11,625 bases of DNA, from positions 1-11,625 of the forward strand of contig DCFV01000228.1 in the NCBI GenBank assembly GCA_002314435.1. The letters run 5' to 3'. Of this stretch, positions 1-7,589 are shown one piece after another. Position 1 is the stretch's first letter; the number at the start of each line of letters is the position of its first letter. The notes beneath the pieces are model-generated. The model did not search any database. It was not told where the DNA came from and worked only from the letters and a program-made list of their open reading frames with translations. Source of the stretch: Acidobacteriaceae bacterium UBA1795 (GTDB lineage: Bacteria; Acidobacteriota; Terriglobia; Terriglobales; Acidobacteriaceae). Position numbers and translations under genes: made by a program.

Positions 1-964
1 TCTCGTTTCTCTCGATACCATTCGCGCGGCCGCGCGGCGCATTGCTGGCATTGCCATCAGGACTCCGCTCTTGCGCGGGCCGTTTGCGGGGGTGGCCGGA
101 GAAGTTTGGCTGAAGGCCGAGAGCCTGCAGCCCATCGGCGCGTTCAAGATTCGCGGCGCTGCGAACAAGGTTCTGCAACTCTCTCCCGAAGAGATCAAGC
201 GCGGCGTTATCACTTACTCGAGCGGCAACCATGCGCAGGGCGTGGCATACGCGGCGCGGGCGGTTGGTGCGAAGGCGGTCATCGTGATGCCGTCGAATGC
301 GCCGAAGATCAAGCGTGATGCAACGCTGGCGCTGGGCGCGGAAGTAGTGGATGTGGGTGTGGCGTCGAGCGAGCGGCTTGCGAAAGCCGAGGAGTTGGTG
401 CGCGCGCACGGTTATGTTGTGGTGCCGCCGTATGACGACGAGGCGATCATTGCAGGACAGGCGACGTGCGGCTTGGAGATTGTCGAGGATCTGCCGGATG
501 TGGATCTGGTGCTGTCGCCGGTCTCGGGCGGTGGCCTGTTGAGCGGTGTGGCCGCTGCGGTGAAGCAGTTGAAGCCCACAGCGAAGGTCATCGGCGTGGA
601 GCCAGAACTAGCGGGCGACACGGCGGAGAGTTTTCGCACGGGCAAGATCGTGGAGTGGCCGGCGGAGCTCACCAGCCGCACCATTGCCGACGGGCTGCGC
701 ACGCAGAGCGTGGGCGTGCGTAACTTCGCGCATATCCAGGCGTTTGTCGACGGCATTGTGACGGTGACCGAGGCTGAGATTCGTGCGGCAATGCGTGCGA
801 TTGTGGCGGCTACGCGCCTGGTGCCGGAACCGAGCGGCGCGGTGGCCGCGGCGGCGCTGCTCTTCCACGCGGCCGAGTTGCCCGCGTATCGCAAGGCTGT
901 GGCCATCGTGAGCGGCGGCAATGTAGCGCCCGGTCTGCTGGCCGAGGTGCTGACCGAGGCCTGA
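1..964 (+). CDS. PLP-dependent threonine/serine dehydratase (threonine ammonia-lyase family), 5' end cut off
   Basis: This is a fold-type II pyridoxal-phosphate enzyme that would deaminate threonine or serine to the 2-oxo acid and ammonia in the cytoplasm. The frame is open from base 2, and the residues encoded before the first in-window start (a TTG at 71) still read as family sequence (LDTIRAAARRIAGIAIRTPL), so the true start lies left of the window. Visible motifs are the PLP-lysine segment GAFKIRGA (Lys codon at 146-148), the substrate loop SSGNHAQG and the phosphate-binding glycine loop SGGGLLSG. Most relatives have Ser, not Ala, two residues before the lysine. The protein ends about 320 residues in, with no C-terminal ACT-like regulatory domain. 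That fits the short catabolic dehydratase or serine racemase type better than the allosteric biosynthetic IlvA. The choice between threonine dehydratase, serine dehydratase and serine racemase cannot be made from sequence alone. The stop is TGA at 962-964. Confidence 0.9.
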   Translation, partial: LVSLDTIRAAARRIAGIAIRTPLLRGPFAGVAGEVWLKAESLQPIGAFKIRGAANKVLQLSPEEIKRGVITYSSGNHAQGVAYAARAVGAKAVIVMPSNAPKIKRDATLALGAEVVDVGVASSERLAKAEELVRAHGYVVVPPYDDEAIIAGQATCGLEIVEDLPDVDLVLSPVSGGGLLSGVAAAVKQLKPTAKVIGVEPELAGDTAESFRTGKIVEWPAELTSRTIADGLRTQSVGVRNFAHIQAFVDGIVTVTEAEIRAAMRAIVAATRLVPEPSGAVAAAALLFHAAELPAYRKAVAIVSGGNVAPGLLAEVLTEA

Positions 965-976
965 GGCGATCTCGGC

Positions 977-1264
977 ATGTCATCAGGAGTAGATTGCAGG
1001 GCGGCGCAGGTGACTTCAGATGGGCAGGAGGGAAAACCGAGGCCCTGTTGTGAGCGCTGCCAATCGCGGAGTGTGGTTCCCGTGTTGTACGGGCTCCGTG
1101 GCGACGAATCGCTTCCGGATGGCCGAGAGAAGCAGCCGGCGAAGTTTGTGAGAGGTGGCTGCATGCTTCGGCTGAAGGGCCCACGATGGTGCTGCCTGGA
1201 CTGCGGGCATCGCTGGCCGAATGGAAGCGACGACGATATGGGGCTTACAGAAATTGGCGTGTAA
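977..1264 (+). CDS. Small double-CxxC zinc-ribbon protein
   Basis: This encodes a 95-residue protein with two cysteine knuckles, CERC at residues 25-28 and CLDC at 73-76. The second is followed by GHRW, and a GGC lies between them at about 60-62. The pattern CxxCxSxxVxPxLYG...GGC...W.CxDCGHxW matches a widespread, poorly characterised bacterial zinc-ribbon family that I recognise by its layout; no function is known to me. It starts 12 bases after the dehydratase stop, and a GAGGCG just upstream of the ATG could serve as ribosome binding site. It ends 12 bases before the next gene, so it probably belongs to the same transcript. The N-terminal 20 residues look unstructured, and a start further in cannot be excluded. 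Zinc binding is inference from the cysteines. Confidence 0.75.
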   Translation: MSSGVDCRAAQVTSDGQEGKPRPCCERCQSRSVVPVLYGLRGDESLPDGREKQPAKFVRGGCMLRLKGPRWCCLDCGHRWPNGSDDDMGLTEIGV

Positions 1265-1276
1265 CGTCATTCGACT

Positions 1277-2311
1277 ATGATCTTCACTGGAATGAGACTC
1301 CGCATACTCACGCACTGCGCATTGGCCGCATGCCTGCTGGCATCTGTGGCGCCGAGTGCGCGCGCCGGCGACAAGAAACCGCAGATTGTGAAGCCCATGG
1401 CGGGGCCGCGCGCTACGGCGCTGCGCCTGACGTGGCTCTACATTGGTCCGGACAAGAGCACGCAAAAGGTGTCTCGCGTGCAGCCCGGCCGGGAGCTGGT
1501 GGTGGCGGAGAGGAGCGGCCCGTGGATTCGCGTCTACGCCAACACCGATATTGAGGAAGAGCACTCGAGCGACCAACCTATCTTCAGCACGAACGAGACG
1601 CCGCCGCCCATCTCCGGCTGGATGGAGGCGAAGGGCATCGTGGTGGAGAGCACGGCCAACGGCGACCAGGTTCTGATGGGCGCGGCGGCCGAGATGGAGG
1701 CCGAGGCCAGCGATCCGCGAGGGCCGGCCAATGCAGCGCGCACCGCGCACCTGCTCTACAGGCGGCTGGTGGAGATGTACCCCAATTCGCCGCAGGCGGC
1801 TGAAGCTGCCTGGCGTGCGGCTGACATTCTGTGGCAGATCCAAAAGAGCGATTTCGCCGCACTACCCTCTTCCAAGGAACGCGACCCCTACATGCGCCAG
1901 CAGATGGACGACGACGGCCTGAAGAAGGTCATCAAGTACTATCCGCACACGCGGCAGGCCGATCTGGCCGAGTTCAACCTGATCGACAACAAGCTGTGCG
2001 GCGACTGGCAGGGAAACACCAAATGTCCTGCGAAAGAGTCGGAGATTTACGAGAAATATGCCGAGGAGCACCCGGACAGCCCGCGCGCCGCGCGTGCTCT
2101 CTACGAGGCTGTCTATCGTCAGGCGGTGCTCAGTGACATGTACGCGGCCGATGAGAACGAGCACAAGCAGGAAGAAGCACATGCGCATGCCCGCGAACTC
2201 GCCGCGAAGTTGAAGGATAAGTTTCCCCAGTCGGATTACACGTGGCGTGCCGCGGCGCTCGTGTTCAAATTGGATCAGGGCGTTCCGGTTTACGGCATTG
2301 ACCGGCCGTGA
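1277..2311 (+). CDS. Exported protein with SH3-like domain and tetratricopeptide-type repeats
   Basis: The 344-residue product begins with a signal peptide: basic MRLR, a hydrophobic stretch, then SARA before GDKK, so cleavage after about residue 30 is likely. An LAAC sequence at residues 16-19 resembles a lipobox, but the hydrophobic run continues past it, so signal peptidase I seems more likely. Residues about 45-120 look like a bacterial SH3 domain (LRLTWLYIGP, PGRELVVAERSGPWIRVY, SGWMEAKGIVV). From about 145 onward there are helical TPR-like units with a YPNSPQAAEAAWRAA type signature, echoed by HPDSPRAARALYEA and FPQSDYTWRAAAL. This resembles YbgF/BamD-like envelope proteins and suggests a periplasmic scaffold or cell-wall binding role, which is inference. 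The start could be the ATG at 1277 or the one at 1292; neither has a strong Shine-Dalgarno, and the later one gives a tidier signal peptide. It is followed after 50 bases by uppP. Confidence 0.8.
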   Translation: MIFTGMRLRILTHCALAACLLASVAPSARAGDKKPQIVKPMAGPRATALRLTWLYIGPDKSTQKVSRVQPGRELVVAERSGPWIRVYANTDIEEEHSSDQPIFSTNETPPPISGWMEAKGIVVESTANGDQVLMGAAAEMEAEASDPRGPANAARTAHLLYRRLVEMYPNSPQAAEAAWRAADILWQIQKSDFAALPSSKERDPYMRQQMDDDGLKKVIKYYPHTRQADLAEFNLIDNKLCGDWQGNTKCPAKESEIYEKYAEEHPDSPRAARALYEAVYRQAVLSDMYAADENEHKQEEAHAHARELAAKLKDKFPQSDYTWRAAALVFKLDQGVPVYGIDRP

Positions 2312-2361
2312 GCGCTGCGACGCGATCTTCCATTCATGGCCACTGACGCACCGGAGGCGTT

Positions 2362-3240
2362 TTGAACGTATACATGCAGTCTGTTCTGCTGGGCATTGTT
2401 GAAGGCCTGACCGAATTTTTGCCGGTCAGCTCCACGGCGCATCTACGCATTACCGAGGCGCTGATGCACCTGCCCATGGAAGATGCCTACTGGAAGATGT
2501 ACACGATCGTGATTCAGGCGGGCGCAATTCTGGCGCTATTGCTGCTTTATCTGGCCCGTATCGTGGAGTTTCTGCATTCGTTTCCGCGCGGCGAGAGCGG
2601 CGACCGCAACTGGTTTACGCATCCCATCTCGATGACGGCCTTCGCCTTTGTGTGCACCTCGGTGCCTGCGCTGGCCCTGAAGAAGTGGTCGGACCACAAT
2701 CTGGGCAGCCTGACGGTGATCGCACTGGCACTGCTCATCGGCGGCATTGCCATGTGGGCGGTGGATGCCTGGGCCTCGCGCTTTGAGCCGAACACGACGC
2801 ATGTGGAAGAGATGGGTCTGGGCCAGGCGGTTTGGATCGGTCTTTGCCAGTCGCTTTCGGCAGTCTTCCCTGGCGTGTCGCGCTCCATGTCGACCATCGC
2901 CGCCGGGCAGCTGGCGGGCCTGGACCGGCCGTCGGCGCTCGAGTTCAGCTTCCTGCTTTCCATTCCCACCATGCTGGCCGCAACCGGCTACGACCTGTTG
3001 AAGGAGATCCATCCCGGCAAGGTGGCGCTGGCCGCCGGAGCCTCTGCCCATGTAGACATGACCGGCGAGCGCTGGATCGTGCTGGGCATTGGCTTTATCG
3101 TGTCGTTCATCGTGGCCCTGGGTGTGGTGGAGTGGTTCCTGTCCTGGGTGCGCAAGCACGGATTCACCATCTTCGCCGTCTATCGCATCATCGTCGGCAT
3201 CTTGCTGCTGGCGCTGGGCAGCCGCTTTATCGCCGGGTAA
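2362..3240 (+). CDS. uppP: Undecaprenyl-diphosphatase UppP (BacA family)
   Basis: This membrane enzyme dephosphorylates undecaprenyl diphosphate to the monophosphate, recycling the lipid carrier for peptidoglycan and other wall polymers; overproduction gives bacitracin resistance in studied bacteria. The protein is 292 residues, a normal length, with many hydrophobic segments. Family signatures are complete: motif 1 EGLTEFLPVSSTAHL with Glu14, Glu18, Ser24 and His27, and motif 2 FPGVSRSMS with Arg174, the same number as the E. coli catalytic arginine. The usual SSTGH reads SSTAH here. The start is chosen as TTG 2362, because a GGAGG lies at 2353-2357, four bases upstream. The alternative ATG at 2374 would be 16 bases from it. 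Starting at 2374 would remove only four residues and leave all motifs intact. The neighbours (exported SH3 protein upstream, ftsK downstream) suit an envelope/division context. Confidence 0.95.
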   Translation: MNVYMQSVLLGIVEGLTEFLPVSSTAHLRITEALMHLPMEDAYWKMYTIVIQAGAILALLLLYLARIVEFLHSFPRGESGDRNWFTHPISMTAFAFVCTSVPALALKKWSDHNLGSLTVIALALLIGGIAMWAVDAWASRFEPNTTHVEEMGLGQAVWIGLCQSLSAVFPGVSRSMSTIAAGQLAGLDRPSALEFSFLLSIPTMLAATGYDLLKEIHPGKVALAAGASAHVDMTGERWIVLGIGFIVSFIVALGVVEWFLSWVRKHGFTIFAVYRIIVGILLLALGSRFIAG

Positions 3241-3250
3241 TGCCGTAGGT

Positions 3251-3267
3251 TCCCCCTGCGGGGATTT
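3251..3267 (+). terminator. Weak candidate terminator hairpin after uppP
   Basis: TCCCC and GGGGA form a five-pair stem with a four-base loop, followed directly by TTT, starting 11 bases after the uppP stop. The stem is short and the T-run minimal, so termination here would be partial at best. The 146-base gap before ftsK makes a transcript boundary plausible. Confidence 0.3.
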
Positions 3268-3292
3268 GCCGGGAATCAGTCCCTGCGCCCCC

Positions 3293-3298
3293 GATAAT
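3293..3298 (+). promoter_or_regulatory. Candidate -10 element (GATAAT) upstream of ftsK
   Basis: GATAAT matches the TATAAT consensus at five of six positions and stands out in GC-rich surroundings, about 90 bases before the ftsK start. No good -35 box sits at 16-18 bases; the nearest TTGCCG (3266-3271) is 21 bases away. It would fit an independent promoter for ftsK and the genes behind it, but the call rests on one hexamer. Confidence 0.3.
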
Positions 3299-3386
3299 AG
3301 GAACTGCTCTGGGATTCTTTCATCCGTTCTGGCGGCACGCGAGCACCCCTAGCGCGTGCAACCGGCAGTGCGGAGGCGTCCCTCAC

Positions 3387-5996
3387 ATGAAACCGATTCC
3401 GATTGCCCTGTCGCCGACGCGCAGCCGCGCCATGAACCTGTTTCTGGGGCTTGTGCTGGCGCTCGTCTCGCTCCTCCTATTCCTCTCGCTTGCCACTTAT
3501 CACCCGGTGGACCCCTCGCTGAATACAGCCACTGACGCCGCTTTGCCGCGCGCGGTCCACAATTGGGTTGGGCTCTTCGGCGCCTCACTCAGCGACCTGA
3601 TGCTGCAAACGTGGGGTTTGACCGCCTTTCTGCTGCCGCTATGGCTCGGAGGCCTGGCCTGGGGCTGGATGCGTTCTCGCTCTGGCGGCTCTGTCTGGCT
3701 GCGCTGGATGGGCTGCCTGCTGGCGCTGATCTTTGTGCCTGCGATCTTTGGCTTGCTGCCGTGGCATTGGCACTGGTTGCACGCGGTTCCGGTGGAAGGC
3801 GTGATTGGACAACTGGTGGCCGGGGCTCTGGTGGTCTACCTCAATACACAGGGCGCGTGGCTGGTGGCTGGTGTGCTGGCCGCCGCGGGCATCTACTTTG
3901 CGTCGGCTGTGAGCTTCTGGGCGCTGAAGCAGGCGATTGAAGACCGCTGGGTGCACATGATTGCGCTCAACGACCGTTGGCGCAACTGGCGCGAAGAGCG
4001 CGCCGAGCAAAAGGCAGAAGCGGACGCGGCCCGCGCATCGCAGGAGTCTCCCGGGCCGGATCAACGACTGTTTGGCAGCACGATGGATGAGGCTGCGATG
4101 GCCGAGCCGCCGGTGAAGCGGCACTTCAGCCTGACGTCGCTGTTCCGCCGCAAGGATCGCTCGGCCGAGCTTGACCCGGTTGATGACATTCCCGCCTTCC
4201 AGCGCGTGGCCGCTGCTGAGGCTGCCGAGGCGCAGGTTCCCGTGGCTGCCGCGCCAGCCCGCCGCAGCATTTGGGAACGCGCCGAGCCGGTTGCCGCGCC
4301 AGTGCCGCTGGGTCCTGTGTCCGTGCCGCCGCCGGTTGCGTCGCAGGCTACAGCCTCGCAGCCCGTCGCGCAGCCGATGGCCCCGCCCATTGAGATTCGT
4401 CCGATGAGGCCAGTGCCTGTGCCCGTGCCTGCCGCTCCGCCCGCGCCTGGAGCGCACGCCGGAGACATCGCGATCCACGAGCGGGCTGACGCCGATTTGC
4501 GCACTGTGACCGTCGCGCCCAAGCATGTGAGCGGCTTCAAGCTGCCCGCCAGCACACTGCTCAACGCCGGTAGCGGCCCACAGGCAGTGCGCGAGGACGA
4601 GCTGCGCGATGAGGCGCGTGTACTGGTGGAGAAGTGCGGCGAGTTCGACGTCCGCGGCCAGGTGGTGCAGATCAACCCCGGCCCCATGGTTACCACCTAC
4701 GAGTTCAAGCCCGAGGCGGGCGTGAAGTACAGCCGCGTGACTGGGCTTGCCGAGGACCTGTGCCTGGCGATGCGCGCCGAGAGCATCCTGATCGAGCGCA
4801 TGGCGGGCAAGAGCACCGTCGGTATCCAGGTGCCCAATCACGATCGCGAGACCATTCACCTGCGTGACGTGATGGAGTCGGAGACCTTCTCCAAGGCCAA
4901 GTCACGGCTCACGCTGGCCATGGGCAAGGACATCAACGGCCGCATCGTGACGGCCGATCTCGCGTCGATGCCGCACGTGCTGATTGCCGGATCGACGGGC
5001 TCGGGCAAATCGGTCGCTATCAACGCGATGATCATGAGCCTGCTGTTCCGGACGACACCCAGCCAGGTGCGGCTCATTCTCGTGGATCCGAAGCGCGTGG
5101 AACTGGGCATGTACGAGGGGATTCCACACCTTTTCACGCCTATCATCACGGAGCCCAAGCTTGCGGCGAACGCGCTGCGCAACGCGGTGCGCGAGATGGA
5201 GCGGCGGCTGAAGCTTCTGGCCAGCCGCAGCGTGCGCAATATCGACCAGTACAACAAGCTGTTTGAAGGTTCGATGCCTTCGCTGTTTGACGAAGGCGAG
5301 AAGGAAGAGCCGCTGCCTTACATCGTCATCATCATTGATGAACTGGCCGACCTCATGATGCTCGACCGGGCCAACGTGGAAGAGTCGATCACACGGCTGG
5401 CGCAGATGGCGCGCGCGGTGGGCATTCACCTGATTCTTGCCACGCAGCGGCCCAGCGTAGACGTGATCACCGGACTCATCAAGGCCAATGTGCCCACCCG
5501 CATCAGCTTCAGGCTGGCAACCAAGGTGGACTCGCGGACGATTCTGGACACCAACGGCGCCGAGGCGCTGCTGGGCCGTGGCGACATGTTGTTTCTGCCG
5601 CCGGGCACCAGCCGCCTGATGCGCCTGCACGCACCCTACGTGAGCGAGAAGGAGACCGCTGCGGTGGTGTCCTTCTGGAAGGAGCAGGGAGCCGCCGAGT
5701 ACGTCGAAGGCTTCCTCGAGTCGCCCAAGGATGAGCGGCCAAATGCGGACGGCACAGGTGCGGACGCCGACGACAACGACGCGATGTTCGACGATGCGGT
5801 ACGGCTGGTCTTCGAGTTTGGCAAGGCCTCCACTTCGCTCTTGCAGCGCCGGCTGCGCATTGGCTACGGCCGCGCTGCGCATTTGATCGACATGATGGAA
5901 CGCGACGGCCTGGTGGGTTCGGCCGATGGTTCCCGTCCCCGCGAACTGCTGAAGGCGCCGGGTTGGCTCCACGAAGTTTCAATGTCGGAAGAGTAA
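3387..5996 (+). CDS. ftsK: DNA translocase FtsK/SpoIIIE
   Basis: FtsK is a septum-anchored ATP-driven motor that pumps the chromosome termini into daughter cells and assists dimer resolution. The 869-residue product has the full architecture. Four or five membrane segments lie within residues 16-180, with the conserved TYHPVDPSLN after the first and NWVGLFGA before the second. A low-complexity Pro/Ala/Val linker follows at about 215-395. The motor comprises an alpha domain (about 400-505, KCGEFDVRGQVVQINPGPMV), Walker A GSTGSGKS at 535-542 (Lys541) and Walker B IVIIIDE with Asp651-Glu652, followed by ATQRPSVDVITGLIKANVPTR split over the next stretch. The C-terminal gamma winged helix (about 799-869, LLQRRLRIGYGRAAHLIDMM) is the part that reads polar DNA motifs in studied species. 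A GGAGG at 3372-3376 sits ten bases before the ATG. A second in-frame ATG at 3432 lies just before the first membrane helix and is a less likely start. Nothing appears broken. Confidence 0.97.
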   Translation: MKPIPIALSPTRSRAMNLFLGLVLALVSLLLFLSLATYHPVDPSLNTATDAALPRAVHNWVGLFGASLSDLMLQTWGLTAFLLPLWLGGLAWGWMRSRSGGSVWLRWMGCLLALIFVPAIFGLLPWHWHWLHAVPVEGVIGQLVAGALVVYLNTQGAWLVAGVLAAAGIYFASAVSFWALKQAIEDRWVHMIALNDRWRNWREERAEQKAEADAARASQESPGPDQRLFGSTMDEAAMAEPPVKRHFSLTSLFRRKDRSAELDPVDDIPAFQRVAAAEAAEAQVPVAAAPARRSIWERAEPVAAPVPLGPVSVPPPVASQATASQPVAQPMAPPIEIRPMRPVPVPVPAAPPAPGAHAGDIAIHERADADLRTVTVAPKHVSGFKLPASTLLNAGSGPQAVREDELRDEARVLVEKCGEFDVRGQVVQINPGPMVTTYEFKPEAGVKYSRVTGLAEDLCLAMRAESILIERMAGKSTVGIQVPNHDRETIHLRDVMESETFSKAKSRLTLAMGKDINGRIVTADLASMPHVLIAGSTGSGKSVAINAMIMSLLFRTTPSQVRLILVDPKRVELGMYEGIPHLFTPIITEPKLAANALRNAVREMERRLKLLASRSVRNIDQYNKLFEGSMPSLFDEGEKEEPLPYIVIIIDELADLMMLDRANVEESITRLAQMARAVGIHLILATQRPSVDVITGLIKANVPTRISFRLATKVDSRTILDTNGAEALLGRGDMLFLPPGTSRLMRLHAPYVSEKETAAVVSFWKEQGAAEYVEGFLESPKDERPNADGTGADADDNDAMFDDAVRLVFEFGKASTSLLQRRLRIGYGRAAHLIDMMERDGLVGSADGSRPRELLKAPGWLHEVSMSEE

Positions 5997-6028
5997 GCGG
6001 CTGAGCAGGACGGAGAGCGACGGAAACA

Positions 6029-6766
6029 ATGCTTGGGATTGGTGGGAACCGCATTTACGCCACTGTGCTCCTGATCGACGACGATCTGATCAGCCGTGAG
6101 GTGATCGCGACGATCCTCACCCTGAACGGCTACACGCTGCACACAGCTGAAAGCGGTGAGGAAGCGATGGCCATGCTGGACCGTCGCGAGTTCCAGCCGC
6201 AGGTGGTGCTGGTGGATGTGCAGATGCCGGGCCTGAACGGCGTGGCGCTGGTCAACGAGCTTCGCACCCGTTCGAGTGCGGCTATCTACGCCATCAGCGG
6301 AAGCAACCCGCCGGAGGAACTGAAGGCCGCAGTGGACGGCTTTCTGCTGAAGCCCTTCAGCCCGGATAGCCTGCAGAAGCTGCTGGACGAGCACAACCGC
6401 AAACCGGAAGAGCTGACGGCGGCGGAAGATGCGCCCGTCCTGAGTGCCAAGATATTGGCGCAGTTTCGGCAGATGATGCCGGAGCCCACGGTGCGCGAGG
6501 TCTACGCCGCCGTGCTGGGCGACCTGCAAAAGCGCGTTGCAGCGCTGGGAGATGCCATCGCGCGGCGTGATGCCGTAGAAGTGCGCCGCATTGGCCACAC
6601 CATCAAGGGCGGTTGCGGCATGGCTGGCGCGCAACAGGCGGCTCGGCTGGGCGCGCTGCTTGAGGCAGAGAGTGACGATCTAAGCAACTCTGAAAGCCTT
6701 CGTACGGACTTGGCGCAAACTGCTGAAAACCTTGAGCGTATGCTTAAGGTAGAATTTTCTGCGTAA
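6029..6766 (+). CDS. Receiver-Hpt phosphorelay protein
   Basis: This 245-residue cytoplasmic signalling protein joins two phosphotransfer modules. Residues about 11-125 are a CheY-like receiver: acidic pocket Asp17-Asp18-Asp19, phospho-acceptor Asp63 in VLVDVQMPG, switch Ser90 and Lys108 in LLKPF. Residues about 140-245 form a helical Hpt domain with the phospho-accepting His190 in HTIKGGCGMAG. There is no kinase and no DNA-binding output, so it should act as a relay intermediate, taking phosphate from a separate hybrid kinase onto Asp63 and/or passing it from His190 to another regulator, possibly the NarL-type protein downstream. That route is inference. The gene starts 32 bases after ftsK, with GGAGAG (6012-6017) and GGA (6022-6024) before the ATG, so co-transcription with ftsK is likely. 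The receiver begins directly after a short N-terminal MLGIGGNR, so a slightly later start cannot be excluded. Confidence 0.9.
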   Translation: MLGIGGNRIYATVLLIDDDLISREVIATILTLNGYTLHTAESGEEAMAMLDRREFQPQVVLVDVQMPGLNGVALVNELRTRSSAAIYAISGSNPPEELKAAVDGFLLKPFSPDSLQKLLDEHNRKPEELTAAEDAPVLSAKILAQFRQMMPEPTVREVYAAVLGDLQKRVAALGDAIARRDAVEVRRIGHTIKGGCGMAGAQQAARLGALLEAESDDLSNSESLRTDLAQTAENLERMLKVEFSA

Positions 6767-6782
6767 GCGACAGGGCTTTTTT
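6759..6782 (+). terminator. Weak candidate terminator after the receiver-Hpt gene
   Basis: An imperfect small hairpin (CTGCG, loop TAAG, CG-A-CAG with one bulge) overlaps the end of the coding region and is followed by GGGC and six T residues at 6777-6782. The T-run is unusual for this GC-rich window, but the stem is poor, so the call is tentative. Confidence 0.25.
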
Positions 6783-6876
6783 CCCGTGGGCAACGCGAGC
6801 CCGGGTCCTGCTGGTGTAGCCGAGCTATTGCGCCACTTCGCAACCAAGATTGAGGGATCGGAGGTTACACGCTGCC

Positions 6877-7542
6877 GTGGAAGGCCTGACACGAATCATT
6901 CTGGCAGATGACCACCCGGTGGTCCGCATTGGTGTGCGCAATATGCTCACCGCGGACGAGGGGTTCGACGTGGTCGGCGAGGCCGACGACGGCGACGAGG
7001 CCATTACGCAAACTCTGGAACTGCAGCCGGACATCCTGCTCCTCGACGTGGCCATGCCGCGCCTGCCCGGGCTGGAAGCGATGCGCGCCATCATGAAGGG
7101 CTCGCCATCGGTCAAGATCCTGCTGCTGACTTCGACGATCACCACGCAGCAGATCATCGAGGCACTGCACATTGGCGCGCGCGGCATCGTACTCAAGGAT
7201 GCGCTGGCCGGCCATCTGAAGACTGCCATCCGCACCGTTTGCGCGGGCGACTACTGGATCGGCGGGAAGCGCGTGGTCAACCTCGTCGCTGCGTTGCATG
7301 ACTTGATGCAGCAGGCAGTTCCGCCGCAGCAGAAGACCTATGGCCTGACGCCGCGCGAGCTTGAAGTGGTGGGCTGCATTGTTGAAGGCTGCAGCAACCG
7401 CGACATCGCCAAGCAGTTCACGCTGAGCGAGGAAACGGTCAAGCGCCACCTCTCGAACATCTTCGACAAGACCGGCGTTTCCACGCGCCTGGAACTCGCC
7501 CTGTTCGCCATTGCCCATCACCTGGTCACGCCGCAGCAGTAG
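6877..7542 (+). CDS. NarL/LuxR-type response regulator transcription factor
   Basis: This 221-residue two-component regulator has an N-terminal receiver (Asp11-Asp12-His13 pocket, phospho-acceptor Asp57 in LLLDVAMPRLPG, switch Thr85, Lys107 in VLKDA) and a C-terminal LuxR-type helix-turn-helix from about residue 150 (YGLTPRELEVVGCIVEGCSN, then DIAKQFTLSEETVKRHLSNI). Phosphorylation would promote dimerisation and promoter binding. The start is chosen as GTG 6877: a GGAGG at 6860-6864 precedes it by 12 bases, and the receiver then begins after six residues as in relatives. A TTG at 6850 would add nine basic residues encoded across the Shine-Dalgarno itself and has no ribosome site of its own. 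It lies 110 bases after the receiver-Hpt gene and could be the relay's output. No cognate kinase is visible. The targets are unknown. Confidence 0.9.
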   Translation: MEGLTRIILADDHPVVRIGVRNMLTADEGFDVVGEADDGDEAITQTLELQPDILLLDVAMPRLPGLEAMRAIMKGSPSVKILLLTSTITTQQIIEALHIGARGIVLKDALAGHLKTAIRTVCAGDYWIGGKRVVNLVAALHDLMQQAVPPQQKTYGLTPRELEVVGCIVEGCSNRDIAKQFTLSEETVKRHLSNIFDKTGVSTRLELALFAIAHHLVTPQQ

Positions 7543-7558
7543 GTCTGCGCAGCCACTT

Positions 7559-7579
7559 ACAGCTCAAATCGCAAGCTGT
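7559..7579. terminator. Symmetric hairpin between converging genes
   Basis: ACAGCT and AGCTGT form a six-pair perfect inverted repeat around a nine-base loop in the 47-base gap between the regulator stop (7542) and the DUF3037 stop (7590). There is no T-run on either side, so it is not a canonical intrinsic terminator. Its position at a convergence point is the only support for a role on either strand. Confidence 0.2.
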
Positions 7580-7589
7580 CCTCGATCGC

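Noticed and set aside
412..1843. Long minus-strand frames (412-1164 and 1016-1843) opposite the dehydratase, zinc-ribbon and SH3/TPR genes
   Set aside because: They are antisense to genes with clear motifs, have biased Arg/Ser/Ala/Pro composition and no recognisable family.
3639..4859. 406-codon open frame on the minus strand inside ftsK
   Set aside because: It is fully antisense to ftsK, rich in Arg/His/Gly as expected from complementing GC-rich codons, and shows no recognisable domain.
4902..5972. 356-codon open frame on the minus strand inside ftsK
   Set aside because: It is a shadow of the FtsK motor and gamma domains; its composition is unlike a real protein and it has no motif.
5864..6634. 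256-codon minus-strand frame opposite the ftsK end and receiver-Hpt gene
   Set aside because: It spans two confidently coding plus-strand genes and lacks any domain signature.
6850..6876. Upstream TTG start for the NarL-type regulator
   Set aside because: The extension would be encoded over the GGAGG at 6860-6864 and has no ribosome site of its own; the GTG at 6877 fits the family start better.
6783..6876. GGGC/GCCC pairing in the gap before the NarL-type regulator as a riboswitch or attenuator
   Set aside because: It is only a four-base stem with a seven-base loop; such pairs are expected by chance in GC-rich DNA.
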